A stretch of DNA of 64,000 nt, from assembly GCF_024809975.1 (NCBI RefSeq), contig NZ_JANUDY010000010.1:124001-188000 (forward strand), in the 5' to 3' direction. Source of the DNA: Comamonas sp. BIGb0152 (lineage in GTDB: Bacteria; Pseudomonadota; Gammaproteobacteria; Burkholderiales; Burkholderiaceae_C). The notes beneath the pieces are model-generated. The model was not told the DNA's origin, did not search any database, and was given only the letters and a program-made list of their open reading frames with translations. Each line of letters starts with the position of its first letter. Position 1 is the first letter of the stretch. The position numbers were made by a program, and so were the translations under genes. Shown here piece by piece: positions 26,931-36,489 of this stretch.

Positions 26931-27629
26931 ATGAGCGACAAACCTACTATCGTCTTGGTCCATGGCTTCTGGGGCGGTGCGGCGCACTGGAGCAAGGTGA
27001 TCGTTGAACTTTCGCGCAAGGGCTATACCAAGCTGCGCGCGGTTGAGCTGCCGTTGACCTCGCTGGCCGACGATGTGGAGCGCACGCGCAAGATGGTCGC
27101 TCAACAGTCTGGCCCGGTCCTGCTCGTCGGACATTCCTACGGCGGCGCCGTCATCAGCGAAGCAGGCAATCTGGGCAACGTGGTCGGCTTGGTGTATATC
27201 GCCGCCTTCGCGCCTGACGCAGGCGAGAGCCCAGGCAGCATCAGCCAAGCCCATCCGCCTGCCGCTATTGCCAATCTTGCGCCCGACAGTGATGGTTACC
27301 TGTGGGCCCAGTATGAGAAGTTTCACGAAAGCTTTTGCCAGGACCTGACCGCAGACGAAGCCCTGGTCATGGCGGTAACGCAGAAAGCGCCACTGGCCAG
27401 CACCTTTGGCGACAACATCACGGCACCCGCGTGGAAGAACAAGCCCAGCTGGTATCAGATTTCTAGCGAAGATCGGATGATTCATCCGGAAAACCAAAAG
27501 ATGATGTCAGCGCGGATGAACCCGCGAAAGGTCCTCAGCTTGGACGCAAGCCATGCGTCACTCGCGTCCAGGGCGGCCGATGTGGCGGCCTTGATAGACG
27601 AGGCGGCCACCGAGCTGAGCAAACACTAG
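26931..27629 (+). CDS. Alpha/beta hydrolase
   Basis: 232 residues. HGFWGGAAHW forms the oxyanion region, VGHSYGGAV holds the nucleophilic Ser, and DASHASL near the end holds the catalytic His; the acid is probably the Asp of SSEDRMIHP. No signal peptide. Proteins of this type (close to the EstC/HNL-like group) act as esterases on small compounds. The weak ribosome site TACGGAGT precedes the ATG. It is monocistronic and convergent with the DUF11-like gene. Confidence 0.8.
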   Translation: MSDKPTIVLVHGFWGGAAHWSKVIVELSRKGYTKLRAVELPLTSLADDVERTRKMVAQQSGPVLLVGHSYGGAVISEAGNLGNVVGLVYIAAFAPDAGESPGSISQAHPPAAIANLAPDSDGYLWAQYEKFHESFCQDLTADEALVMAVTQKAPLASTFGDNITAPAWKNKPSWYQISSEDRMIHPENQKMMSARMNPRKVLSLDASHASLASRAADVAALIDEAATELSKH

Positions 27630-27661
27630 GGATAGGCTCCGGGCCATGCGCCCGCGCAAAA

Positions 27662-27691
27662 ACGCCCCCACAGCGTTTGCTGAAGGGGCGT
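27662..27691. terminator. Hairpin between convergent genes
   Basis: ACGCCCC pairs with GGGGCGT around a 16-base loop, between the hydrolase and DUF11-like stops, so it may end transcripts from both sides. Confidence 0.5.
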
Positions 27692-27714
27692 GGCGGGGAG
27701 AAAAGGTGCCTGCG

Positions 27715-28959
27715 TTACACAGAACCCTGAGACCGCACTTTGCGGGCCCCAAAGGCCGCCAGCAATCCGCCCAATGCCAACAAGGCCCACGGCGCATCTG
27801 CGGGCACCGGGGTAGGCGCTGCCGGCTCGGGCGTGACTGGTTTGACCACGTTGATGCTGGCTGACGCCGCACACTGCGCGGCACCCGCACCACCAGACGC
27901 TGCAGAGCACTGTGTGGTCGTGGCGTCCGGCGTAGCTTGGACCGTGTTGGTCAGTGACCCTGGCGTTGCAGTGGCGTTCACGCTGGCTTGGAGGGTGAAC
28001 GTCAGTTGTCCGCCAGTGCCTCCCGTTAGCGCGGCGGGTGGCAAAGCCAGATTGCTGAGGTTGAGAGGACCTGTGCCGCTGCTGGGGACGGGGCAGCTCG
28101 CGCCATTGGCTGCCGTGCAGGCCCAGGCGTTCAGTGTGATATCAGCGGGCGGGGTGTCCGTCAGTTGCGAAACGCTGGCCTGCTGCGAGCCTTGGTTGGT
28201 CAGCACAATGTCGTAGCTGAAGGTGCCGCCCACGTTGACTTGGCTCGCACTGGCGGTTTTGGTGATGTCGACCGTGGTGGGGTTGCACACGGCCTTGGGC
28301 TCAGCCTGCACCAGCAAGCCCGTCACCCAGCCATAGTCCAGAACCTGAAAAACGATTTCGTTCAGACCGGGCTTCCAGTCCTGCGTCAATGTGCGCGAGA
28401 CGGGCGGCGTTGAAAATGCCGAGCCCGGGCTGATGACGGGGTCATACGTGCTTTGGGCAACGCCGTTGACGTAGATTTCCGTCGCGACATCGTCAACCAG
28501 GTAGGACAACTGAACCGACAGATCCGCTGGATTGACCGCAGGGTCCAAATTGAACTGGTACCGGTAGTAGCCCCAGCGTTGGCTGGCTGCCCTGTTAAAA
28601 CCAAGCGGGGAAACCCAATTGGCATTGTTGTAGGGCGACGTGCTCCAGGGTGATGTCCAATAAACAGTGAGCGGTGTCCAAGCGGCGGGCGATATGGCGC
28701 TCAGCGCGACGGCTGGGTTACTGACTGGACTGCCAGCAAACGCAAATTTCCAAGATGGCTCTGCCGAATCTTGAGCTAAAGCGCCACCGGTTGATGCGTC
28801 ATGTCCCGTGCTGAATGCCGCCGATGACGAACTGCATGACACCGTGGGCAGCGCCGCCTGCGCCTGCACGCCAAAGGACGACAGCAGCCCCGCCAATGCG
28901 ATGAACAGCCCAGTCGCCGTAGGGAGCATGGCTGCGCGGACACCCTTTAACCGGGGCAT
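27715..28959 (-). CDS. Exported DUF11-like surface protein with IPTL-CTERM-like tail
   Basis: 414 residues from MPRLKGVRAAMLPTATG (the frame is open to 29046), with a signal peptide ending near GVQAQA. The middle part looks like a carbohydrate- or lectin-like beta domain (RWGYYRYQFNLDPAVNPADL, VDDVATEIYVNGV). A DUF11 repeat follows (VDITKTASASQVNVGGTFSY). The C-terminus is PVPADAPWALLALGGLLAAF plus GARKVRSQ: a Pro-rich motif, one TM helix and a basic end, the tripartite pattern of IPTL/PEP-CTERM sorting signals. It is therefore likely to be anchored or sorted at the envelope. Role unknown. Confidence 0.7.
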   Translation of the reverse strand: MPRLKGVRAAMLPTATGLFIALAGLLSSFGVQAQAALPTVSCSSSSAAFSTGHDASTGGALAQDSAEPSWKFAFAGSPVSNPAVALSAISPAAWTPLTVYWTSPWSTSPYNNANWVSPLGFNRAASQRWGYYRYQFNLDPAVNPADLSVQLSYLVDDVATEIYVNGVAQSTYDPVISPGSAFSTPPVSRTLTQDWKPGLNEIVFQVLDYGWVTGLLVQAEPKAVCNPTTVDITKTASASQVNVGGTFSYDIVLTNQGSQQASVSQLTDTPPADITLNAWACTAANGASCPVPSSGTGPLNLSNLALPPAALTGGTGGQLTFTLQASVNATATPGSLTNTVQATPDATTTQCSAASGGAGAAQCAASASINVVKPVTPEPAAPTPVPADAPWALLALGGLLAAFGARKVRSQGSV

Positions 28960-29122
28960 GTTTGAAGAAATGTGGGACTTCACAATATGACTTTCTGTTG
29001 GGATACCTACGCGAGGCGCAGCTGGACTGACAAAAGCGGTACGCATGACGTATCGGCCGGAATTCTAGGCTTATAAGATCTGTAAAAATGCGCTGTAAAC
29101 TTTGTTGGCACTCTGCCAGTTA

Positions 29123-29140
29123 TTGTAACTATAGTTACAA
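29123..29140. promoter_or_regulatory. Perfect 18-bp palindrome, Rrf2-like operator with no obvious gene
   Basis: TTGTAACTATAGTTACAA is fully self-complementary. Its half-site GTAACTA is also in the operator overlapping the Rrf2 gene at 54022. It lies 77 bases upstream of the longest start of the DUF11-like gene (29046), on the correct side to control it. The remaining bases of the 29047-29435 gap contain no credible gene. Confidence 0.55.
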
Positions 29141-29435
29141 AATGAGTCTATTATTTATCGGCATCCTCGGGAGAGGCCTTGTCCATCTCCAATGGACAGA
29201 CGGGAGGCTTGGGCGTGTTGCGCATTCGGCTCTATCTATAGCCGCAAAAGACTATGCAATGCATGGCCCGGGACGCATGTACCCGGCGGCAGGCAGTTTT
29301 GCGCACGGTTTGTAGCGGGGTCGCGTTGGAATGGGGCGATAGCCCTGCTGGCGCGCGGTGGTCTTGTAGCAGGCTGCGCGTCGAGAAATAGGTTGACCCG
29401 TCCCAGGCTTGGATGGCGGGCCTCCAGGGGGCCCC

Positions 29436-30854
29436 TCAGGCCGGCAACTCAATCACCGCCCGCAACCCGCCTTGGCTGCGGTTGTGCAGCTTCAACTCCC
29501 CACCATGCGCCCTCACGCAAGAGCGGGCAATCGCCAGCCCCAGCCCAAAGCCGCCGGTCTCGCCATTGCGGGCCACCTCCAGCCGGCTAAAGGGGCGAAA
29601 GGCCTGCTCCATGTCCTGGGGCGCAATGCCGGGGCCTTGGTCTTCGATCTCCATGCGCAGGCTGCGCGCTGCGCTCTGGTCTGCGGCACCGGTTACCGCC
29701 AAGCGGACCTGCACACGGCCGTAGCGCGCGGCATTGTCGATCAGGTTGGCCAAGGCGCGCTTGAGGTGCGCCGGGCGGCAGCGGTAGCTGATGGGGGGTG
29801 GGGGGCTCCAGTCCACCTGGCGGCCCAGGCTGCGCTGCTGCTCCACCACCTCGCCCACCAAGGCATCCAGGGCCACATGCTGGGTGGTCTCGCGCATGGC
29901 GTCGTCCTGGGCAAAGTGCAGGATTTCTTCGACCATGCTGTGCATCTCGTTGATGGTGGTCACCATGGCTTGGCGCAGCTCTTCGTCGTCGACCAACTCG
30001 GCGCGGATGCGCAAGGAGGTAAGGGGCGTGCGCAGGTCATGGCCGATGGCGGCGACCATGCGGGTGCGGTCGTTGACGACGCCGAGCAGGCGGTCTTGCA
30101 TCTCGTTGAAGGCGTCGATGATTTCGCGCACGCCTTCGGGGCCCGAGAGCGGCAGATGGGCCGAGCGCTCGCCCCGGCTGATGCGCTGGGCCGCATCGGT
30201 GAGCATGCGCAAGGGCTGCATGATGCGGCGGCCAAACAGCACGGCAATGACGATGATGGGCAGTACCCCCACTGGGATGGAGAAGCTCAGCACCCGGCTC
30301 CAGTGGCTGAGCAGCATGGTCGGCAGGTGCCAGCTGCTCAGCCACTGGCCATCGGGCAGACGCACATCCACATGCAGCATCCAGCTGCCATCTTCTTCAA
30401 AGGCCGGGCTCAGCAGGGCGAGGATGTCCTGGTCCACATCGCCGGCCTGGCTGGCGGCCAAGGGCGAGCGCATGCGCAGGTGGACGCGCAGGGGCGCGTC
30501 TGCTGCTCCAGCACTGGCCTCCAACCCCAGGCGTTGCTGCAGGCTGGCCGTTATCTTGGCCTCTTGCTCGGACATGGGCTGGCCATCATCAAAGGGCTGG
30601 GGCCGGATGCGGAACTGGGAATCGGGCAGGCTGATGCTCTGCACCAGCCGCTGGGCCGACGCGGGGCTGCTCTCTATTGCACGGTAGGCGGTGGCAACCC
30701 GGGTTTCGATGGTGTGGGCCGACAGCGGGTGGACTTCGTCACTGTCATGGCGCAGCCAGGTGAGCACCAGCACGGCGACCAGGTGGGCCACGATCAAGGC
30801 CAGCAGCAACAGGGCCAGCAACTGGCCGGCCAGGGTGCGTGGCAGCAGTTTCAT
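29436..30854 (-). CDS. Sensor histidine kinase (OmpR-system partner)
   Basis: 472 residues: TM1 (QLLALLLLALIVAHLVAVLV), a periplasmic sensor loop to about residue 190, TM2 (PVGVLPIIVIAVLFG), a HAMP linker (RRIMQPLRMLTDAAQRIS) and a kinase core. The core has phospho-His box IGHDLRTPLTSLRIRAE, N box LIDNAARYG, G1 DQGPGIAP and G2 GFGLGLAIA. The start codon overlaps the stop of the response regulator (ATGA, 30851-30854). The signal is unknown. Confidence 0.9.
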   Translation of the reverse strand: MKLLPRTLAGQLLALLLLALIVAHLVAVLVLTWLRHDSDEVHPLSAHTIETRVATAYRAIESSPASAQRLVQSISLPDSQFRIRPQPFDDGQPMSEQEAKITASLQQRLGLEASAGAADAPLRVHLRMRSPLAASQAGDVDQDILALLSPAFEEDGSWMLHVDVRLPDGQWLSSWHLPTMLLSHWSRVLSFSIPVGVLPIIVIAVLFGRRIMQPLRMLTDAAQRISRGERSAHLPLSGPEGVREIIDAFNEMQDRLLGVVNDRTRMVAAIGHDLRTPLTSLRIRAELVDDEELRQAMVTTINEMHSMVEEILHFAQDDAMRETTQHVALDALVGEVVEQQRSLGRQVDWSPPPPISYRCRPAHLKRALANLIDNAARYGRVQVRLAVTGAADQSAARSLRMEIEDQGPGIAPQDMEQAFRPFSRLEVARNGETGGFGLGLAIARSCVRAHGGELKLHNRSQGGLRAVIELPA

Positions 30855-31603
30855 GGCGCGAGCGTGATGCTTCTGGCCGCCAGCAGATAACCATCACCGC
30901 GCACGGTTTTGAGCATGCGCGGTTGGCGCGGGTCGGATTCAAGCTTTTTGCGCAGGCGGCTGATCTGGGTGTCGATGCTGCGGTCAAAAAAGGCCGCACC
31001 TTCGCGCTGGGTCAGGTCCATCAGCTGCTGGCGGCTGAGCACGCGGTTGGGGTTCTCCAGCAGCGCGCGCAGCAGGTGGAACTCGGCGGTGGTCAGGGGC
31101 ACGGGGCTCAGGCTGGGGTCGTGCAGCTCGCGGGTGGTCAGGTCAAAAGACCAGCCTTCGAACGCGTAGCGTTTCTCGGTCCCCGCCTCGGGCGCTGTCG
31201 CGCTTGCCAGCGCCGCATCATCGGCCCGCCGCCGGGCGCCGCGCCGCAGCACGCTGCGCACCCGCGCCACCAGCTCGCGCGGGTCAAAGGGCTTGAGCAC
31301 ATAGTCGTCCGCACCAATCTCCAGGCCCGCCACCCGGTCGGCCTGGTCGGTCATGGCCGTCAGCAAGATGACCGGGGTGCCAATGTGTTCAGTCACAAAA
31401 CCGCAGAGGGACAGGCCATCTTCGCCGGGCAGCATGACGTCGAGAATGATGAGGTCATAGCTGCGCTCCTTGAGCAGCTGCCGCATGGCCAGGCCATCGC
31501 AGGCGGTGTCGACATCGAAGTCGTAGCGGCGCATGAAGGTGGCAAGAGGGTCGCGGATGCTCTGGTGGTCATCGACGATCAAGATGCTGCGTCGCACGTT
31601 CAT
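30851..31603 (-). CDS. OmpR/PhoB-family response regulator
   Basis: 250 residues. Receiver domain with acidic pocket (LIVDDHQSIRD), phospho-acceptor Asp in LIILDVMLPGEDG, Thr switch in VILLTAM and Lys in VLKPFDP. A basic/Ala linker is followed by an OmpR-type winged helix (LTTAEFHLLRALLENPNRVL, RQQLMDL, DTQISRLRKKLE, RMLKTVRGDGYLLA). Translationally coupled to the kinase gene. Targets are not evident from the neighbours. Confidence 0.92.
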   Translation of the reverse strand: MNVRRSILIVDDHQSIRDPLATFMRRYDFDVDTACDGLAMRQLLKERSYDLIILDVMLPGEDGLSLCGFVTEHIGTPVILLTAMTDQADRVAGLEIGADDYVLKPFDPRELVARVRSVLRRGARRRADDAALASATAPEAGTEKRYAFEGWSFDLTTRELHDPSLSPVPLTTAEFHLLRALLENPNRVLSRQQLMDLTQREGAAFFDRSIDTQISRLRKKLESDPRQPRMLKTVRGDGYLLAARSITLAP

Positions 31604-31676
31604 GGAAATACAGGTGGTGACAAATGAGATTACTTCTTATTATCGCCAGCCGTCGCCGTGTGACGCTGGTGCATGG

Positions 31677-32093
31677 TCAATCCCGCACCTTGCCGCGCTG
31701 AGCCTTGACGCCGGCGCGCAGGCTTTTGCTCTGCAACCGGCGCTGCTGCGAGCCCCAGGTGGGCTTGGTGGCGCGGCGCTTGCGCGGCACGGTCGCCGCG
31801 CTGGCCACCAGGGCGTTGAGGCGTTCGAGCGCATCCCAGAGGTTTTGCTCCTGCGTGCGGTAGCTTTGGGCCTTGATGACGACCACGCCATCTTGGGTGA
31901 TGCGCGAATCGGCCAGGGCCAGCAAACGGGTCTGCACGTCTTCGGGCAAACGGGATGCCCGGATGTCAAAGCGCAAATGGATGGCGCAGCTGACCTTGTT
32001 GACGTTCTGGCCACCGGGCCCCTGGGCGCGGATGGCCGTCCACTGCACATCGGCTTCATGCATGGTCAAGGTGGAGGCGAGCGGCGTGGTCAT
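31677..32093 (-). CDS. arfB: ArfB (YaeJ), alternative ribosome-rescue peptidyl-tRNA hydrolase
   Basis: 138 residues from MTTPLASTLTMHEADVQWTA; the extension to 32189 is rejected. The GGQ motif lies in RAQGPGGQNVNKVS, and the basic C-terminal tail (KKR-type: VPRKRRATKPTWGSQQRR, SKSLRAGVKAQRG) is the part that enters the empty mRNA channel of stalled ribosomes. ArfB frees nascent chains on ribosomes stalled at mRNA ends. Length matches the family. Monocistronic. Confidence 0.9.
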   Translation of the reverse strand: MTTPLASTLTMHEADVQWTAIRAQGPGGQNVNKVSCAIHLRFDIRASRLPEDVQTRLLALADSRITQDGVVVIKAQSYRTQEQNLWDALERLNALVASAATVPRKRRATKPTWGSQQRRLQSKSLRAGVKAQRGKVRD

Positions 32094-32415
32094 GGCAAAG
32101 GCGTGGGGGAGGCGGGTTTCACAGTGCTGTCGCGCAGGGCTGGCATAAGAGAGGCGGCAGGCCGCCATTTTCCAGGAGGCAGAGCGCATGGCTCAACAAT
32201 TCGCCAGCTCAACTCTTGTATAAGACTTAAAAAGCAGCGACAATCCTGTGTGTTGAATTCCGTATTGTGATATTGCATTGCAGCATTCGAGGGGCATTCC
32301 CTGGGATGGCGGGCAAGCGGTACATGAGGGAGTTTACGCGGGCGCGCCAAGGGCCAAGTAGACAGGGCCAGCTAGGCGCGACGCACATCAGAACTTTTGC
32401 CACTAGAAAGACCAG

Positions 32416-34650
32416 ATGACTACCCAGCAACCCACCATCATCTATACCCTGACCGACGAAGCGCCTCGCCTGGCGACCGCGGCGTTTTTGCCGATTGTGC
32501 GCAGCTTTGCAGGCGCCGCTGGCATCAATGTGGCCGATAGTGATATTTCGCTGGCAGCCCGCATTCTGGGTGAATTCCCCGAGTTCCTGACCGAAGCGCA
32601 GCGCGTGCCTAACAACCTGGCCGAATTGGGCAAGCTGACCCTGACGCCAGATGCCAACATCATCAAGCTGCCTAATATTTCGGCATCCGTGGGCCAGTTG
32701 CAAGAAGCCATCAAGGAGCTGCAAGACCATGGCTACCAGCTGCCCGACTACCCGGACAACCCCACGAGCGATGCTGAAAAAGACATCAAGGCCCGTTACA
32801 GCAAGTGCATCGGCTCGGCCGTGAACCCGGTGCTGCGCGAAGGCAACTCTGACCGCCGCGCACCGTTGGCTGTGAAGAACTTCGCCAAGAAGCACCCCCA
32901 TTCGATGGGCGAGTGGAAGCAGTGGTCGCAAACCCATGTGTCGCACATGGAAGAGGGCGATTTCTACCACGGCGAAAAGTCCATGACCTTGGACAAGGCA
33001 CGCGAAGTCAAGATGGTGCTGGAGACCCAATCCGGCAAGACCGTGGTGCTCAAGGACAAGGTCAAGCTGCAGGACGCAGAAGTGGTGGACTCGATGTTCA
33101 TGAGCAAGAAGGCCTTGCTGGCTTTCTATGAAAAGGAAATCGAAGACTGCAAGCAGTCCGGCATCCTGTTCTCGCTGCACGTCAAGGCCACGATGATGAA
33201 GGTGTCCCACCCCATCGTGTTCGGCCACTGCGTGCGTATCTTCTACAAGGAAGCCTTCGAAAAGCACGGCAAGCTGTTCGAGCAGCTGGGCGTGAACGTG
33301 AACAACGGCATGGCCAATCTGTACGAGAAGATTGAAACCCTGCCCGCCTCGCAGCGCGAAGAAATCATCCGCGACCTGCACAAGTGCCAGGAAGGCCGCC
33401 CCGCGCTGGCCATGGTGGACTCTGCCAAGGGCATCACCAACTTCCATTCGCCCAACGATGTGATCGTGGACGCATCGATGCCCGCGATGATCCGCACCGG
33501 CGGCAAGATGTGGGGCGCCGATGGCAAGCCTTACGACTGCAAGGCCGTGATGCCCGAGTCCACCTTTGCCCGCATTTACCAGGAAGTAATCAACTTCTGC
33601 AAGTGGCACGGCAACTTTGACCCCAAGACCATGGGCACCGTGCCCAACGTGGGCTTGATGGCGCAAAAGGCTGAGGAATACGGCTCGCATGACAAGACCT
33701 TCGAGATCAGCGAAGACGGCGTGGCCAACATTGTGGACACCGCTACCGGCGAAGTGCTGATGAGCCAGAACGTGGAGCAGGGCGATATCTGGCGCATGTG
33801 CCAGGTCAAGGACGCGCCGATTCGCGACTGGGTCAAGCTGGCCGTCACCCGCGCCCGCAACTCCGGCATGCCTGCGGTGTTCTGGCTGGATCCGTACCGC
33901 CCGCACGAAGCCGAGCTGATCAAGAAAGTGCAAACCTACTTGAAGGACTACGACACCAACGGCCTGGACATCCACATCCTGTCGCAAGTGCGCGCCATGC
34001 GCTTCACCCTGGAGCGTGCAGCGCGTGGCCTGGACACCATCTCGGTGACCGGCAACATCCTGCGTGACTACCTGACCGACCTGTTCCCGATCCTGGAGCT
34101 GGGCACCTCGGCCAAGATGCTGTCGGTGGTGCCACTGATGCAAGGCGGCGGTCTGTACGAAACCGGCGCCGGCGGCTCGGCCCCCAAGCACGTCGAGCAG
34201 CTGGTGGAAGAGAACCACCTGCGCTGGGATTCGCTGGGCGAGTTTCTGGCGCTGGCCGTGTCCTTCGAAGAGCTGGGCATCAAGAACAACAACGAGCGCG
34301 CCAAGCTGCTGGCCCAAACCCTGGACCAGGCCACCGGCAAGCTGCTCGACGAGAACAAGTCGCCATCGCGCCGCACCGGTGAACTGGACAACCGGGGCTC
34401 GCAGTTCTACATCGCCCTGTACTGGGCCCAGGCCCTGGCCGCCCAAACGGCGGATGCCGAACTGGCCGCCAAGTTTGCACCGCTGGCCAAGAGCCTGACC
34501 GAGAACGAAGCCAAGATCGTGGCCGAGTTCAAGGACGTGCAAGGCAAGCCTGCCGACATCGGCGGCTACTACCAGCCTGACGTTGCCAAGCTGGACGCCG
34601 TGATGCGCCCCAGCAGCACCTTCAACGCAGCAGTGGCTGCACTGGGCTGA
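32416..34650 (+). CDS. icd: Monomeric NADP-dependent isocitrate dehydrogenase
   Basis: 744 residues, the usual length of the monomeric type (about 740). It converts isocitrate to 2-oxoglutarate and CO2 with NADPH formation in the TCA cycle. Recognisable stretches include [77 protein letters not shown] and [20 protein letters not shown]. The codon use is very clean, with strong bias, as for a highly expressed gene. The mirror frame on the other strand (32227-34758) is a shadow. Confidence 0.95.
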   Translation: MTTQQPTIIYTLTDEAPRLATAAFLPIVRSFAGAAGINVADSDISLAARILGEFPEFLTEAQRVPNNLAELGKLTLTPDANIIKLPNISASVGQLQEAIKELQDHGYQLPDYPDNPTSDAEKDIKARYSKCIGSAVNPVLREGNSDRRAPLAVKNFAKKHPHSMGEWKQWSQTHVSHMEEGDFYHGEKSMTLDKAREVKMVLETQSGKTVVLKDKVKLQDAEVVDSMFMSKKALLAFYEKEIEDCKQSGILFSLHVKATMMKVSHPIVFGHCVRIFYKEAFEKHGKLFEQLGVNVNNGMANLYEKIETLPASQREEIIRDLHKCQEGRPALAMVDSAKGITNFHSPNDVIVDASMPAMIRTGGKMWGADGKPYDCKAVMPESTFARIYQEVINFCKWHGNFDPKTMGTVPNVGLMAQKAEEYGSHDKTFEISEDGVANIVDTATGEVLMSQNVEQGDIWRMCQVKDAPIRDWVKLAVTRARNSGMPAVFWLDPYRPHEAELIKKVQTYLKDYDTNGLDIHILSQVRAMRFTLERAARGLDTISVTGNILRDYLTDLFPILELGTSAKMLSVVPLMQGGGLYETGAGGSAPKHVEQLVEENHLRWDSLGEFLALAVSFEELGIKNNNERAKLLAQTLDQATGKLLDENKSPSRRTGELDNRGSQFYIALYWAQALAAQTADAELAAKFAPLAKSLTENEAKIVAEFKDVQGKPADIGGYYQPDVAKLDAVMRPSSTFNAAVAALG

Positions 34651-34698
34651 TAAGGCCCGCGCCCGGGCAGACTGACGTCGCCCAGGCTGTTTGTATAG

Positions 34699-34732
34699 AA
34701 CCGGTAGACCCGTGAGGGCTGCCGGTTTTTTT
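34699..34732 (+). terminator. Rho-independent terminator after icd
   Basis: ACCGGTAGACCC and GGGCTGCCGGT form a stem, interrupted by one mismatch, around a short GTGA loop, followed by seven T. Confidence 0.8.
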
Positions 34733-34849
34733 GTGCCTGCTTGGGGCTGATGCTCCAACGGTAAGTGCTGTGCCCCGCTTCTTGGTCTTTGCGGACAAAA
34801 TAGTCAAGAGAAAATCCCGCTTTCCAGGCGTAAAGATATGATCATTGAA

Positions 34850-34876
34850 TTAACCAAAAATTGATTTTTTGGTTAA
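34850..34876. promoter_or_regulatory. Inverted-repeat operator of the XRE/nucleotidyltransferase pair
   Basis: TTAACCAAAAA and TTTTTGGTTAA are perfect 11-bp arms around TTGAT. The repeat ends 12 bases before the XRE start codon, so binding would block transcription or translation start. This is a typical site for antitoxin autoregulation. Confidence 0.7.
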
Positions 34877-34888
34877 AATATTGACCAA

Positions 34889-35578
34889 ATGAATTTGTCC
34901 GAAACCCAGCCACTTCTCGAACGCCAATTGCTTCTGCAGTTGGGTGATCGATTGCGGCGCCTGCGCAAATCACAGGGGCTGGGAACCGTGGAGATGGCTG
35001 AGCGCGCAGGAATGACGCGCAATACTTTGCGGGCGATCGAGACCGGTGACCCGGCGCCAACGATGGGCAGCTATTTGCGTGTCATGTCGGCTTTGGGCGT
35101 GAGCGGGGACTTGGCGTTGCTGGCGGGTGATAGCTTGCATTTCGCACCCCTTGGTTCTGCAGGCGCACGCTCTGTTCGGCCTGCGCCGGTTGTGGAGGTC
35201 CGCATCTCTGCAGATGCCACAAGGCATCAGCTGCAGGATCTGCAAAGCCTGGCCTTGCATGATCAAGCGGTTCGCTTGGCCAAGGCCCAACCCGAGGTGC
35301 TGGAGCTGGCGCAGCAGACGCTGGCGCGTTGGCTGCTCAAAGCCGATTCACGCTCGGCGCCTCTGTGGCGCGAATGGGCTGAAATCTTGAAAACCAGGTC
35401 ATGGCGCAAAGTGCTGGGCAAGACCAGACACGCTCAGCAGCTGCGGCAAGCGTCGCCCTTGGTCACTGCGCTGCCAGCCGAAGTGCGCCAGCGTATCCTG
35501 GCCCAGGCCAGCGCCCTCAAGCAAGGGGTTGTGCTTGGGCACACACCACAGCTGCCCGTCACCGAGGACGATTCATGA
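34889..35578 (+). CDS. XRE-family DNA-binding protein, putative antitoxin
   Basis: 229 residues. A helix-turn-helix of the XRE/Cro type spans about residues 18-80 (LGDRLRRLRKSQGLGTVEMA, ERAGMTRNTLRAIETGDPAP, YLRVMSALGV). The C-terminal two thirds are helical with no recognised domain. The stop overlaps the start of the nucleotidyltransferase-like gene (ATGA). A perfect inverted repeat precedes the gene. A DNA-binding protein coupled to a nucleotidyltransferase is the layout of AbiE-like type IV toxin-antitoxin systems, so an antitoxin/repressor role is likely but inferred. Confidence 0.75.
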   Translation: MNLSETQPLLERQLLLQLGDRLRRLRKSQGLGTVEMAERAGMTRNTLRAIETGDPAPTMGSYLRVMSALGVSGDLALLAGDSLHFAPLGSAGARSVRPAPVVEVRISADATRHQLQDLQSLALHDQAVRLAKAQPEVLELAQQTLARWLLKADSRSAPLWREWAEILKTRSWRKVLGKTRHAQQLRQASPLVTALPAEVRQRILAQASALKQGVVLGHTPQLPVTEDDS

Positions 35579-36135
35579 CCCGAGAGGAACTGGAGCACCT
35601 CATTCGCGCCAGCGCAGATATCACCGACCAGTATGAGTTCGTCATCATTGGTAGCCAATCCATGCTGGGCGCAGTTCCTCACCCTGAAGAGGTGTTCACC
35701 GTCTCCATGGAGGCGGACATCTACCCGCTGCAGGCGCCCCATCTGGCAGACAAGATCGATGGGGCCATCGGCGAGGGTTCGCAGTTTCACCAAACCTATG
35801 GCTACTATGCCCAGGGCGTCGGTCCTGAGACAGCGGTATTGCCCAGCGGCTGGATGCTGCGGCTGCACCGTGTGCAAAACAGCAATACCCACGATCGGAT
35901 TGGCTACTGCCTTGATCTGCGCGATCTCTTTTTAGCCAAGGCCGCAGCGGGGCGCGAGAAAGACCGCGCGTTTTGCATGGCACTGCTGCAGCATGGCTAT
36001 GTAGTACCCGCCGCTTTGCTTGGGCTGGTGGGCGATATGCCGTTGGATGACAAGGCGCAGAAGACACTGCGTGCCACCATCCGCCGCTGGGCCAAGGTGT
36101 TGCGCGACGATGGTCATCCTATCGCTCAGGGCTGA
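35575..36135 (+). CDS. DUF6036-like nucleotidyltransferase, putative toxin
   Basis: 186 residues. FVIIGSQSMLGA followed by VSMEADIYPL gives the G-S ... D-x-[DY] pattern of the nucleotidyltransferase fold (DUF6036/AbiEii-like). Later parts (GYCLDLRDLFLAKAAAGREK, AFCMALLQHGYV) are also typical of this group. AbiEii-type enzymes transfer nucleotides to RNA or protein and stop growth until balanced by the antitoxin. It is coupled to the XRE gene. No other defence genes adjoin it. The toxin role is inference from fold and pairing. Confidence 0.7.
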   Translation: MTREELEHLIRASADITDQYEFVIIGSQSMLGAVPHPEEVFTVSMEADIYPLQAPHLADKIDGAIGEGSQFHQTYGYYAQGVGPETAVLPSGWMLRLHRVQNSNTHDRIGYCLDLRDLFLAKAAAGREKDRAFCMALLQHGYVVPAALLGLVGDMPLDDKAQKTLRATIRRWAKVLRDDGHPIAQG

Positions 36136-36489
36136 GGAGCAAGGCCCCTTGGCAGCTGCCCAAGGCTGATCAGCTCCTCTGTGGAGTGCACTGCGTCCCG
36201 CAATGGCTTTGGGGCCATGGGCGGGTCAAACCAGGGCATTGCTTGGTTTTGTGCCTGATACCTTGGTATAGCAGTCCCATCCTAATGGCACCGGCTTGCA
36301 TCCCAAAGATCACTGGCGATCCGCGCGTCAGCCTGCGAGAATTCTTTTTGTCGTCGCGAGAGCATTGTTTTCTCGCCCTCCACCCCAACAAACCTCAGCC
36401 CATGTGCCGGCCCGGCGATTGCCGCCGATGTTCCCTTCAGTTGCTGAAGGCTTGGTCGAGATAGGCCCGGTTAACCAGGAGAAGAAAAC
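36136..36489. other. Intergenic region upstream of the MgtL-like leader
   Basis: No gene with codon bias of the surrounding genome is seen. The region should carry the promoter of the CorA cluster, but no confident -35/-10 pair was found. Several open frames run across it from shadow translation of GC-rich DNA only. Confidence 0.4.

Noticed and set aside
32227..34758. 843-codon minus-strand open frame
   Set aside because: Shadow of the isocitrate dehydrogenase gene; His/Val/Leu-rich with no recognisable family.
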